Of a stretch of 56,596 nt of DNA, positions 15,506-23,846 are shown in pieces (within the stretch, counting starts at the first letter, position 1; every line of letters starts with the position of its first letter). The DNA is taken from the NCBI GenBank assembly GCA_028279885.1, contig JANQMX010000094.1:1-56596 (forward strand), written 5' to 3'. The notes under the pieces were generated by a model. That model ran no database searches. It was not told where the DNA came from and saw nothing but the letters and a program-made list of their open reading frames with translations. Source of the stretch: Rhodovibrionaceae bacterium. GTDB lineage: Bacteria; Pseudomonadota; Alphaproteobacteria; Kiloniellales; DSM-21159. The translations under genes were made by a program, and so were the position numbers.

Positions 15506-16293
15506 CAGGGACGGGCTTTCCACCGCCAGGTGACTGCAACCATGATCAGGATCGTCACGACCGTCAGAACGGTGGCCACGGCGGCGATGGTGGGATCGAT
15601 GCTCTCGTTGATGCCCTGCCAGATCATCTTCGGCAGGGTCTGAACGCTGCGCACGGTGATGAACAAGACGCCGACGATTTCATCGAAGGAGACGATGAAA
15701 GCGAAGACGGCGCCCGCGATCATTCCCGGGCGGGCCGCCGGCACGATGACGGCGATGACCGTGCGCCAGACGGAGGCGCCCAGGCTTCGCGCCGCCTGCA
15801 CGATCCGTCGGTCCAGGTTGGCCAAGGCGGCGAAGACGGCAATCGACACGTAGGGTAGCGCCAGAAGGGTGTGCGCCAGGATCACGCCGGTCATGGAGTC
15901 GATCAGCCCGAGCTTCACCCAAAACCGGTAGAAGCCGAGGGCCTGGACCACGGGCGGCACCAAGATCGGGACGATGAGCACCCAACGCGCCACCGTCGAC
16001 CAGAAGTCGGAGAGCAGCCAGCAGCCCACCGAAAAGGCGGTGCCCAAGACCGTCGCGATCACCGCGACCGACAGGGCTATGACAATGCTGGTCCAGGTCG
16101 CGGACAGCCACTCGGGATCGGTGAAGTAGTTCTGATAGTGCTTCAGAGAGAAGCCGTCGGAGGGCAGCGAGATGTACTCGTTCGGCGTCAGCGACACCGG
16201 CAGGACCACGAGCATCGGCAGGAGAAGGAATGCCAGCACCACCCAGGCGCCGGTCTGCATCAGCAGCTGAAAGGTGGTTTTCTGGCGCATCAT
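15505..16293 (-). CDS. ABC transporter permease, PotC type
   Basis: Inner-membrane permease of 262 aa with six predicted helices. The cytoplasmic EAA loop for ATPase contact reads 'QAARSLGASVWRTVIAVIVPAARPG', and 'AFIVSFDEIVG' after it is characteristic of PotC-like subunits of polyamine/opine-type importers. It overlaps the upstream permease gene by 4 bp (ATGA) and is coupled to the amidohydrolase gene by TGATG. It therefore belongs to a tightly packed operon. Confidence 0.9.
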   Translation of the reverse strand: MMRQKTTFQLLMQTGAWVVLAFLLLPMLVVLPVSLTPNEYISLPSDGFSLKHYQNYFTDPEWLSATWTSIVIALSVAVIATVLGTAFSVGCWLLSDFWSTVARWVLIVPILVPPVVQALGFYRFWVKLGLIDSMTGVILAHTLLALPYVSIAVFAALANLDRRIVQAARSLGASVWRTVIAVIVPAARPGMIAGAVFAFIVSFDEIVGVLFITVRSVQTLPKMIWQGINESIDPTIAAVATVLTVVTILIMVAVTWRWKARP

Positions 16294-17138
16294 CCCCGCT
16301 CCAAGAAGGTGCGGCGCAGGTTCACGAAGCGCCCCGCGGCAAGTATGACCGCCGCGGTGGCCAGCAGCAGTGCGACGGACAGGGACGTACCCACGCCCCA
16401 GTTCAGCAGCTCCTGGATCTGATAGGTGATGTACTCGGAAATCATCAGCACGCGACCACCGCCCAGCAGTGCCGGGGTGATGTAGAAGCCCAACGAAAGG
16501 ACGAAGACGAGCAGGGCTGCGGAGAGAACGCCCGGCAGGGTCTGCGGGAAGTAGACCGACACGAAAGCGCGAAGCTCCGAGGCGCCGAGGCCGCGGGCGG
16601 CATCGACGTAAGACGGATTGATCCCCTTCATGTTCGCCATGATTGGCAGAATCGCGAAGGGCAGCATGACGTGAACCATCGAGAGGATCACGCCGAACTC
16701 GTTGTGCATCAGCGGCAAGGGCTTATCGATCAGTCCAATCGCGCCGAGGCTGTCGTTCACCACTCCGGAGCGGCCCAACAACACGATCCAGGCAAAGCTG
16801 CGGATCAAAACGGACAGCCAGAAGGGCAGGAGAACCAGCGCAATCATCAGCCCGACGTACTTCGGCTTCGTATTGTAGATCGCGTAGGAGACGATGTAAC
16901 CCAGCACCAGGCACCAGATCGTCGTGATCGCGGCAACCCGGAAGGTGATGACAAAGCTGGTCCGGATCGGCCGGCTGTCGAACATGCTGGCGTAGTTGTC
17001 GAAGCCCGGCCTCGGCTCGGAAAAGCTGATGCCGAAGATCTCGACGAGCGGCCAGATATAAAAGGTCAGCATGATCGCCAAGGCCGGCAGGATGAGAATC
17101 CAGTAGCGGCCCTTATCCGTAAGCGACCTGGCGATCAT
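16290..17138 (-). CDS. ABC transporter permease, PotB type
   Basis: Inner-membrane permease of 282 aa, six helices. The first helix is 'YWILILPALAIMLTFYIWPLVEIF'. The EAA loop reads 'DAARGLGASELRAFVSVYFPQTLPG'. 'LLPFWLSVLIRSFAWIVLLG' is diagnostic of PotB-like subunits. It forms a heterodimer with the PotC-type permease whose gene it overlaps. It lies 34 bp after the binding-protein gene. The substrate class is judged from family only. Confidence 0.9.
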   Translation of the reverse strand: MIARSLTDKGRYWILILPALAIMLTFYIWPLVEIFGISFSEPRPGFDNYASMFDSRPIRTSFVITFRVAAITTIWCLVLGYIVSYAIYNTKPKYVGLMIALVLLPFWLSVLIRSFAWIVLLGRSGVVNDSLGAIGLIDKPLPLMHNEFGVILSMVHVMLPFAILPIMANMKGINPSYVDAARGLGASELRAFVSVYFPQTLPGVLSAALLVFVLSLGFYITPALLGGGRVLMISEYITYQIQELLNWGVGTSLSVALLLATAAVILAAGRFVNLRRTFLERG

Positions 17139-17172
17139 GCTGAGGTGTTCCCTATGGCTCTATGTCGTTAGG

Positions 17173-18321
17173 CTAGTTGATCAGGGCATCAACATAGAGC
17201 TCTTCCGCCCAAATCTGGTTCTTGGCGTACCAGGCATCGTTGTAGACGGTTTGCGTCGCCCTGTTCTCGGGAGACGAGGGATTCCAGGCCTTTAATTCTT
17301 CAGGCACCAGGGCGGCGGCCGCGGGGTTTGCCGGACCGGGGCCCATCGCTTCGAGCCACTTCACCTGCAGTTCCGGGTTCGCGCTGTGGGCGATGAACCT
17401 CATGGCCTGCTCCGTGCCGGCCGGATTGTGCTTCGGCACCACCCAAGCGCCAGGCGACAGGACACCCTCGTTGAACGTCGTGGTGAAACTGCCGTCGGGC
17501 ATCTCGTCCTTCAGCAGATGCGCCCGGGTGCTCCAGATGCAGCCGATCGCGACTTCCTCCTGCAGGAAGAGCTGCTGGCTCATCGAACCCGAGGGCCAGA
17601 CGATGACGTGCTCGCGAATGTCGCGGTACTTCTGAATCGCCGCTTTGATTCCGGCCTCATCGCCGAGGAACTCGTAGACCTCGTCCGGCGCAGCACCCAT
17701 GGCCATGGCGGCAGGCTCCAACATGCCGCGAACCGACTTGCGGAAGGTCCGCTTGCCGGGAAAGTCCTTCACGTTCCAGACGTCCGCCCAGTTCTGCGGC
17801 ACGGCCTCCAGCATCGTCGGGTTGCAGCAGAGCGTGTAGCTATAAAAGTAGTTGGCGCAGCCGAACTCCCAGGTGAAAGGTTCGATGATGTTCGCCTTGT
17901 CGACGATGCTGTAGTCGATCGGCTGGGTGATGCCACGCTCACCAAGAATGATGGCCGAGCCGGGCCCGCTGTCGCAGACATCCCAGACAACCGCGCCGCT
18001 TTCCACCATGGCGCGGATCTTGCCGGCAGAAGGACCGGCGCCGTCGACGACGACCTTGATGCCGGCCTCCTTCGCATAGGTATCGCCCATGATCTCTTGG
18101 AGGACGTCTTTCGCCTTGCCGCCCCAGTTGACCAGCACCAACTCCTTGGCGTTCGCCAAGGCCTTGTCTCCCAACAGCGGCACCAGGCCGAGCGCACCCA
18201 GCATGGCCAGCGCCGAGCGGCGATCGATCTTCCCGGCCTTGTAGCGCTCGAGCGTGATGTCGCCGAGGTCCTGCTTAAACTCGATATCGTCCTGCCCGAA
18301 CGTGAAGCTATCTCCTGACAT
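17173..18321 (-). CDS. ABC transporter substrate-binding protein, PotD/PotF-like, Tat-type leader
   Basis: Periplasmic binding protein of 382 aa. The leader is long (about 57 residues) with a twin-arginine motif 'KIDRRSALAMLGALGLVPLL' at about 32-51. The mature start 'KELVLVNWGGKAKDVLQEIMG' and later 'WADVWNVKDFPGKRTFRKS' and 'NPAGTEQAMRFIAHS' match polyamine/opine-type family 1 binding proteins. The gene follows the ATPase gene by 42 bp and has AGGGAG upstream. Clustering with hydantoin-cleaving enzymes suggests the ligand is a hydantoin, ureide or related cyclic amide rather than a polyamine; this is inference. Confidence 0.87.
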   Translation of the reverse strand: MSGDSFTFGQDDIEFKQDLGDITLERYKAGKIDRRSALAMLGALGLVPLLGDKALANAKELVLVNWGGKAKDVLQEIMGDTYAKEAGIKVVVDGAGPSAGKIRAMVESGAVVWDVCDSGPGSAIILGERGITQPIDYSIVDKANIIEPFTWEFGCANYFYSYTLCCNPTMLEAVPQNWADVWNVKDFPGKRTFRKSVRGMLEPAAMAMGAAPDEVYEFLGDEAGIKAAIQKYRDIREHVIVWPSGSMSQQLFLQEEVAIGCIWSTRAHLLKDEMPDGSFTTTFNEGVLSPGAWVVPKHNPAGTEQAMRFIAHSANPELQVKWLEAMGPGPANPAAAALVPEELKAWNPSSPENRATQTVYNDAWYAKNQIWAEELYVDALIN

Positions 18322-18363
18322 TGTCGCTCTCCCTTTTGAAAGGTGGTTTCAACGCAACGCTGC

Positions 18364-19455
18364 TCACTGATCTTCGGCCAAGACGACGCAGGCATCGTCA
18401 TCCCAACCGAAAGAAACTTCGCCCCCAACCTCCGGACGCACGGTCATCCGCCATGTCGGCGCGGACACGAGGACTCCGCCGAAGCCGGGGTGATCGAGGA
18501 TCAGGTGACAGCGTTCACCCAAGTAGGACGTCTGCCGAACGACGCCGTGAAATCGCTCTGTGCCCTGGGCGCCAATCCGGATGCGCTCCGGCCGCAACGC
18601 GAGCAGAACGCGATCGGCGCCGTTGTATGACGAGGACTCGCCCGTCACGTTGAAGCGCTCGCCACCGCTCTCGCAGTCCAACGCCCCGCCGAGGCGTTCA
18701 CATACCTTTGCTTCCAGGAAGTTGCTCTTTCCCAGGAAGTCGGCGACGAAACGCGTGTCGGGCTGGTTGTAGAGCTGGTCCGGCAAGCCGATTTGCTGGA
18801 TCTGTCCATGGTCCAGGATCACGATCCGATCGGACATGGACAGCGCTTCATCCTGATCGTGCGTCACGTAGATGAAGGTGACCGCCAGTTGCCGGTGGAG
18901 GTCCTTCAGCTCCCACTGCAAGTCCGCGCGGAGCTTCTTGTCGAGCGCCGACAGCGGCTCGTCCAAAAGCAAAATCGACGGTTTGAACGAGAGTGCGCGG
19001 GCCAGCGCCACGCGCTGCTGCTGACCGCCGGATAGCTGGTTCGGCATGCGGTCGGCGTAGCTTTCCATCTGGACAAGCTCCAGGCACTCGCGAACCCGGG
19101 CGTCGATCTCGGCCTTCGACCACTTGCGGAGCTTGAGCGGAAAGGAAATGTTGCCCGCGACCGTCATGTTGGGGAACAGGGCATAGCCTTGAAAGACCAT
19201 GCCGAAGCTTCGTCGGTCGGGCGGCAGGTCGGTGATGTCCTCCCCGCGCAACCGGAAGGCTCCGGCATCCAAGCTGGTGAATCCGGCGATGGCCATGAGC
19301 AACGTCGTCTTGCCTGACCCTGACGGGCCCAGCAGGGTCAGGAACTCGCCCTCTCCGATGTCCAGATCAACGCCGTCCAGCGCGCGCACCTCGCCGTAGT
19401 GCTTCTTGGCACCGCGAACCGAAAGAACAGGCTCGAGTCGACCGGCTGTTGTCAT
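18364..19455 (-). CDS. ABC transporter ATP-binding protein, PotA type
   Basis: Cytoplasmic ATPase of 363 aa, first gene of the importer operon. Walker A GPSGSGKTT (43-51), Q-loop FQGYALFPN (88-96), signature LSGGQQQR (141-148), Walker B ILLLDEP (161-167) and 'YVTHDQDEAL' with the switch His are intact. The C-terminal third (about 245-363) is a TOBE-type domain ('LLALRPERIRIG'). It is preceded by operator site C at 19571-19585. The neighbours encode its binding protein and two permeases. Confidence 0.92.
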   Translation of the reverse strand: MTTAGRLEPVLSVRGAKKHYGEVRALDGVDLDIGEGEFLTLLGPSGSGKTTLLMAIAGFTSLDAGAFRLRGEDITDLPPDRRSFGMVFQGYALFPNMTVAGNISFPLKLRKWSKAEIDARVRECLELVQMESYADRMPNQLSGGQQQRVALARALSFKPSILLLDEPLSALDKKLRADLQWELKDLHRQLAVTFIYVTHDQDEALSMSDRIVILDHGQIQQIGLPDQLYNQPDTRFVADFLGKSNFLEAKVCERLGGALDCESGGERFNVTGESSSYNGADRVLLALRPERIRIGAQGTERFHGVVRQTSYLGERCHLILDHPGFGGVLVSAPTWRMTVRPEVGGEVSFGWDDDACVVLAEDQ

Positions 19456-19570
19456 GGATGGATTTTGGCCCCTGCGCTTTGCTTAAGTCGTGTCTGTTCC
19501 GACACTTCAGAATGCCCTCAAGTCAGCCACGGCAGAGGCGAACATGGAAATTAAAAGGACGGGGCATTCT

Positions 19571-19585
19571 ATAACTTTTGGTTAT
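19571..19585. promoter_or_regulatory. LysR-type operator module, site C
   Basis: ATAAC-TTTTG-GTTAT is a perfect 5-5-5 inverted repeat preceded by GAAATTAAAAGGACGGGGC and ATTCT, matching the layout of site B nearly base for base in the AT-rich block. It lies 116 bp upstream of the potA-like start, between that gene and the racemase stop. Confidence 0.6.
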
Positions 19586-19655
19586 TCATAGCCTGAGATG
19601 CTGCTTGCCGTGACACTGCTTGGAAAAGGTGCCCACGTAGGGATGGGATAGCGCG

Positions 19656-20321
19656 CTAAGCGGCCCGGTAGCCCAACCGCAAGGCCGAGATTGCCATGGC
19701 AGCGGCGGCCTGCGTGGGGTCGATGACGACAACACCGAGTTCCGCCTCCAGCGCCGCCCTATAACGCGCCATGCCGGCACAGCCGAGAATGATGGCCTCG
19801 GCTTCATGCGCCTCCTTCAGCCGCAGGCCGACCTCGAGCATGCGGGCGCGACACTGCGCCTCATCTGCCAGCTCGGATACCGGAAGCCCGATGGGGAGAT
19901 CCGCGACGATGAAGGGGGCGAGCATCACGCTGCGCGCGTGCCGCCAATGACGGGCGACCGCTACATCGAGAATCGAGATCACACCCGCCCGCACGCCGAG
20001 CGACGCGGCCATGGCCATCGCCGACTCGGCCGCGCCGAAGATCGGCTTCGTGGTCACTTCCCGCGATGCGCTGACACCGGGATCCGAATAGCAGGCGACG
20101 ACGAAGGCATCGGCTTCCTCAGAGGCTTCCGCGATGTGGGCCGACACGAGCGAGGCCGCCAGGTCGCAGCTGCGTTGGGACTCGATGCCGGGCGGCCCGT
20201 CGGACAGGGTGATGCAGTCGATCGTCGGTGCATCGGCCGTCCGCAGCGGCGCCATCGCCCGATCGATCGCCGCGGTGACCTCGGTATTGCTGTTCGGATT
20301 GATGACCAGGATCCGGAGCAT
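19656..20321 (-). CDS. Asp/Glu/hydantoin racemase
   Basis: Cofactor-independent racemase of 221 aa. The two catalytic cysteines are present: C77 in 'FVVACYSDPGVSA' and C181 in 'IILGCAGMARY'. The N-terminal 'ILVINPNSNTEVTAAI' is the standard start of hydantoin and allantoin racemases. In a hydantoinase pathway it interconverts the D and L forms of 5-substituted hydantoins so that both can be cleaved. It is the last gene of the operon hydantoinase-carbamoylase-racemase, 20 bp behind the carbamoylase. The ATG at 20321 is preferred over a GTG one codon upstream. Confidence 0.88.
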   Translation of the reverse strand: MLRILVINPNSNTEVTAAIDRAMAPLRTADAPTIDCITLSDGPPGIESQRSCDLAASLVSAHIAEASEEADAFVVACYSDPGVSASREVTTKPIFGAAESAMAMAASLGVRAGVISILDVAVARHWRHARSVMLAPFIVADLPIGLPVSELADEAQCRARMLEVGLRLKEAHEAEAIILGCAGMARYRAALEAELGVVVIDPTQAAAAMAISALRLGYRAA

Positions 20322-20341
20322 CACGCTAAAGCCTTCCGAGG

Positions 20342-21295
20342 CTAAACGGCTGCAGTGGAATCGGGCCTGACCACGCCAACCTGTTTGGTGATGCGCTCGT
20401 AGTGCTCGATCCGCCGATGGCGGGCAAAGTCGAAGACCGTTTCCTTATAGAAGACACAGTCGTCCAGGTCGCAGTCCGCGACGGCCAGCTCATCGCCCAG
20501 GGTTTTCGTCCGGGCAACGATCAGGCCGGCCGGCGACACGATCATCGAGTCGCCGAGCAGTTTGTGCCCGTCTTCCTCGCCGGCCTTCGCAACGGCGACG
20601 ACCCAGGTTCCGTTTTGATAGGCGCCGGCCTGCACCGAGAGCTCATGGTGAAACCCACGCAGCTCGTCCTGCTCCTCCGGGCGTTGGGAGTTGGTGGCCG
20701 GCGTGTTGAAGCCCAGCAGAACCATCTCCACACCCTGCAGCCCCATCACCCGGTAGGTTTCCGGCCAGCGGCGGTCGTTGCAGATACACATGCCCAACAG
20801 GCCGTCCATCGCGGGCCAGACAGGGAAGCCAAGGTCGCCCGGCTCGAAGTACTTCTTCTCAAGGTGCTGAAAGGTCCGTTGCGGGTCGAAGGTCGCATGC
20901 CCGGGAAGGTGCACCTTCCGGTACTTGCCGATGATCCGGCCGTCCGGGCCGACCAGAACGGAGGTGTTGAAGTGCCGGGTGTCTGCGCCGTTCTTCGCGA
21001 GTTCTGCGTAGCCGAGATAGAAGGCGATGCCCAGCTCACGCGCGCGGTCGAACAAGGGCTGGACCGCGGCGTTGGGCATGTCGGGCTCGAAGTAGCTTTC
21101 GACCTCGGCGGGGTCTTCGATGTCCCAGCGCGGAAAGAAGGTCGTCAGGGCAAGCTCGGGATAGACCACCAGGTTGCAGCCTTCGCGCCCGGCTTGTTCG
21201 AGAAGCGCCACCATGCGGTCGACAGCGACCTTTCGGTTGTCCGACTTTTGCAAAGGTCCAAGTTGAGCGGCGCCAACGCGGATGACTCTCGACAT
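20342..21295 (-). CDS. N-carbamoyl-D-amino acid amidohydrolase
   Basis: Nitrilase-superfamily carbamoylase of 317 aa that releases a D-amino acid, CO2 and ammonia from an N-carbamoyl-D-amino acid. The catalytic triad falls exactly at the known Agrobacterium enzyme positions: E47 ('VVYPELALTTFFPRW'), K127 ('GKYRKVHLPGH') and C172 ('CICNDRRWPET'). 'QHLEKKYFEPGDLGFPVW' and 'GAYQNGTWVVAVAKAG' are also typical. AGGAGAAGG precedes the ATG. It sits between hydantoinase and racemase genes, completing the classic three-enzyme hydantoin route. This is one of the firmest assignments in the window. Confidence 0.93.
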   Translation of the reverse strand: MSRVIRVGAAQLGPLQKSDNRKVAVDRMVALLEQAGREGCNLVVYPELALTTFFPRWDIEDPAEVESYFEPDMPNAAVQPLFDRARELGIAFYLGYAELAKNGADTRHFNTSVLVGPDGRIIGKYRKVHLPGHATFDPQRTFQHLEKKYFEPGDLGFPVWPAMDGLLGMCICNDRRWPETYRVMGLQGVEMVLLGFNTPATNSQRPEEQDELRGFHHELSVQAGAYQNGTWVVAVAKAGEEDGHKLLGDSMIVSPAGLIVARTKTLGDELAVADCDLDDCVFYKETVFDFARHRRIEHYERITKQVGVVRPDSTAAV

Positions 21296-21354
21296 TCACC
21301 TTCTCCTGACTGACCAAATTCCGCTGCGCCGGACCATGGCCTTGCTTTCCCCGA

Positions 21355-22830
21355 TCATTCCGCTCGGGATAGGATCTCGACGCCGAAATTGCGGTCAGGG
21401 TCGAGCTCCGGCTGCAACCGTCCGGTCGGGGTGGCGAATTCCGACGTCTCTCTCGGAAGGAACTGGCCGGAGCCTTTGCCCACGTGGAGTTCGCCGTCGC
21501 TGACGACCACGCGGCCACGGTTGATCACCGTGACCGGCCAGCCCTTGAGCTGCTTGCCCTCATAGGGGCTGTAGCCGGCGCGATCGTGGAGATCGGCATA
21601 GCGCACCTCCCGCTCGCAGTTCACGTCCCACAGAGCCAAGTCGGCGTCGGCACCGATTGCGATCGTGCCCTTGCGCGGGAAGAGACCGTAAAGCCGCGCC
21701 GCATTCGTGGAGGTCACCTCCACGAACTTGTGGATGTCGATACGTCCCTTCCCGACCCCCTCCGAGAACAACAGCGGCAGCCGCAGCTCGATGCCCGGAA
21801 CGCCATTGGCGATCTTCGTGAAGGGCGGGTTGGGGCCCGCGTAGAGCTTGCCGTGTTCGTCGTAGCTGTAGGGCGCATGGTCGGAGGAGACGACCTGAAA
21901 GGTTCCGTTCTGTATCCCGCGCCAGATCGCCTCCTGCGCGCTCGCATCCCGCGGCGGCGGGCTGCAGCAGAACTTCGCGCCCTCCATGCCGTGGCGATCG
22001 AGATCCTCGGCGGTCAGGAAGAGGTATTGCGGGCAGGTCTCGCCGTAGATCTTGAAGCCTTCGCTTTGGGCTCGGCGGATCTCCGCCGTCGCCTCCTCGG
22101 TCGACACGTGCACGATCAACATCGGCGTATCGACCAGCCGCGAGAGCATGATGGCGCGATGCGTCGCTTCGCTTTCCGCCGTGCGGCTGTGGCTGATGGC
22201 GTGGAACTTGGGCTCGACCCGATTGGCGTCCACGAGCTTGTCGGTCAGCCAGCGGATCATCTCGTGATTCTCCGCGTGAACCATCACCAAGGCGCCCTCA
22301 CTTCTTGCGGTGTAGAGCACGTCCAGCATCTGCCGGTCGTCGAGCCGCAACATCTCATAGGTCATGTAGACCTTGAAGGAGGTGAAACCGTCCCGGATCA
22401 GCGCCGGCAGCTCCTGCCCTAGAACCTCGGGCCTCGGGTCCGACACGATCAAATGGTAGCCATAGTCGATGACGGACTTGCTGCTGGCCCGTGCGTGGTA
22501 GTCTTTGACCACCTCGCGCAAGGAGTCGCCTTTGTGCTGAGCGGCAAAGGGAATGACGGTGGTGTTCCCGCCAAAGGCGGCAGAGATCGTGGCGCTCTCG
22601 AAGTCGTCGGCCGTCATCAGCCCGAAGGCGGACCGCTGCTCGATGTGGCAGTGCGCCTCAACGCCGCCGGGCAGGACCAGCAGGTCCGTGGCGTCGATTT
22701 CCTGTCGTCCTTCGCCAAGATTGCGGCCAAGGGCCACGATCTGACCGTCGGCAATGCCGACGTCGCATTTCATTTTCGAGGCCGCGGTCACCACCGTGCC
22801 CTGCCGGATAACAAGATCGAAGTCGGCCAC
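21355..22830 (-). CDS. Dihydropyrimidinase / D-hydantoinase
   Basis: Binuclear-metal cyclic amidase of 491 aa that opens hydantoin or dihydropyrimidine rings. Metal ligands are H60 and H62 ('GGVEAHCHIEQ'), carboxylated K153 ('SFKVYMTYE'), H185 ('MVHAENHE'), H241 ('LIVHVSTEEA') and D317 ('VVSSDHAPYSY'). The start is GTG at 22830, placed 6 nt after GAGAGGAG and giving the family-typical VADFDLVIRQG; an in-frame ATG 21 nt upstream overlaps that ribosome site. It is the first gene of the hydantoinase-carbamoylase-racemase operon, 120 bp downstream of operator site D. The carbamoylase context favours D-selective hydantoinase over pyrimidine breakdown. Confidence 0.9.
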   Translation of the reverse strand: MADFDLVIRQGTVVTAASKMKCDVGIADGQIVALGRNLGEGRQEIDATDLLVLPGGVEAHCHIEQRSAFGLMTADDFESATISAAFGGNTTVIPFAAQHKGDSLREVVKDYHARASSKSVIDYGYHLIVSDPRPEVLGQELPALIRDGFTSFKVYMTYEMLRLDDRQMLDVLYTARSEGALVMVHAENHEMIRWLTDKLVDANRVEPKFHAISHSRTAESEATHRAIMLSRLVDTPMLIVHVSTEEATAEIRRAQSEGFKIYGETCPQYLFLTAEDLDRHGMEGAKFCCSPPPRDASAQEAIWRGIQNGTFQVVSSDHAPYSYDEHGKLYAGPNPPFTKIANGVPGIELRLPLLFSEGVGKGRIDIHKFVEVTSTNAARLYGLFPRKGTIAIGADADLALWDVNCEREVRYADLHDRAGYSPYEGKQLKGWPVTVINRGRVVVSDGELHVGKGSGQFLPRETSEFATPTGRLQPELDPDRNFGVEILSRAE

Positions 22831-22949
22831 CTCGCACTCCTCTCGTCTCATGAGATCGCAATGACGGGTTGTGCATACGCCATGCGCGCTCGGCCGCAAG
22901 ACTAATCAGCCGAGATCTATATAGTCGAATAAATCAGTGGGCTGTTTCT

Positions 22950-22964
22950 ATAACGCCAGGTTAT
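22950..22964. promoter_or_regulatory. LysR-type operator module, site D
   Basis: ATAAC-GCCAG-GTTAT is a perfect inverted repeat identical in arms to site C. It is preceded by TTTCT and an AATAAATCAGTGGGC block. It lies 120 bp upstream of the hydantoinase GTG, in the same orientation relative to the gene as sites A and C. Confidence 0.6.
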
Positions 22965-23015
22965 TCGACTCGCGCCTTGCGGCGGCAGTAGGCCGTCTGC
23001 CGAAGTGCGAGGCAG

Positions 23016-23801
23016 CTAACCGGCGGTCCAGCCGCCATCGACCATCAAAGCCGTTCCGGTCACGAGCGCGGAGGCGTCCGAGGCCAGGTAGACGGCGGCG
23101 CCCATGACGTCGGAGATCTCGCCGACGCGGCCCAGCTTGATCTTCTCCTCGATCCAGCGGACCCGGTCGGGATCGTCGAAGGTCGACTGCGTCAAGGGCG
23201 TGCGCACGAAGGTGGGGCAGAGCGTGTTGACCCGGATGCCGTGGCCGCCCCACTCGATGGCCATGGCCTTTGTGAAGCCTTCGACGGCGAACTTCGAGGC
23301 GCAGTAGAACGCCCGGTCGATGCCGCCGATATGCCCCATCTGGCTGGACACGTTCATCAGCGAGCCTGACTTGCCGGCGGCGATCAGGCCGCGGGCGACG
23401 GCCTGCGTGAGGAAGTAGGCGCCGCGCAGGTTCAGGTTCATCACGGCGTCGAAGTCGGCGGCCTCGGTCTTGTCGGCCGGGCCATGGCGCGCGAGCCCGG
23501 CGCTGTTGATCAGGATCTCGAAAGGTCCCCTCGACGCCACCGCCGCGGCCGTGGCCTCGATGTCGGCGACATCCAGGGGCAAGACCTCCGCCTGCCAACC
23601 GCGCTCACCGAAAGCAGCAGCCAAAGCGTCCAAGCGATCCGCCGTCCGTGCGCCCAGCGTCACCTCTGCGCCGGCCGCGGCCAGCGCCACCGCACAGCCG
23701 AGCCCGATGCCGGAGCTTGCGCCGGTGACGAGCGCCCGTCGCCCGTCGAGCCGAAAGCTCGGCGGCTCGGGCAACTCGATGTCGGAGTCTTGGCGGGTCA
23801 T
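23016..23801 (-). CDS. Short-chain dehydrogenase/reductase
   Basis: Classical SDR of 261 aa using NAD(P). Nucleotide-binding TGASSGIG lies at about 26-33, 'INSAGLARHG' replaces the usual NNAG, and the catalytic residues are Ser in 'NVSSQMG' and Tyr/Lys in 'FYCASKFAVEG'. The C-terminal 'LASDASALVTGTALMVDGGW' is standard. It follows the HisD-like dehydrogenase gene by 45 bp and probably shares its transcript. Substrate cannot be read from sequence; the pairing hints at stepwise alcohol oxidation of a small polyol or sulfonate. Confidence 0.87.
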   Translation of the reverse strand: MTRQDSDIELPEPPSFRLDGRRALVTGASSGIGLGCAVALAAAGAEVTLGARTADRLDALAAAFGERGWQAEVLPLDVADIEATAAAVASRGPFEILINSAGLARHGPADKTEAADFDAVMNLNLRGAYFLTQAVARGLIAAGKSGSLMNVSSQMGHIGGIDRAFYCASKFAVEGFTKAMAIEWGGHGIRVNTLCPTFVRTPLTQSTFDDPDRVRWIEEKIKLGRVGEISDVMGAAVYLASDASALVTGTALMVDGGWTAG

Positions 23802-23846
23802 CGACGAAGCCTCCTCAACGCGATGGACTGCAGACTCCGTTAGCCG

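Noticed and set aside
14135-15643. 502-codon plus-strand open frame opposite the amidohydrolase
   Set aside because: It is a shadow of the amidohydrolase, whose metal ligands are intact; the composition is Arg/Gly/His-rich.
22831-22899. Upstream in-frame starts for the hydantoinase (22899, 22851)
   Set aside because: The extension contains the GAGAGGAG ribosome site for GTG 22830 and does not match the family N-terminus.
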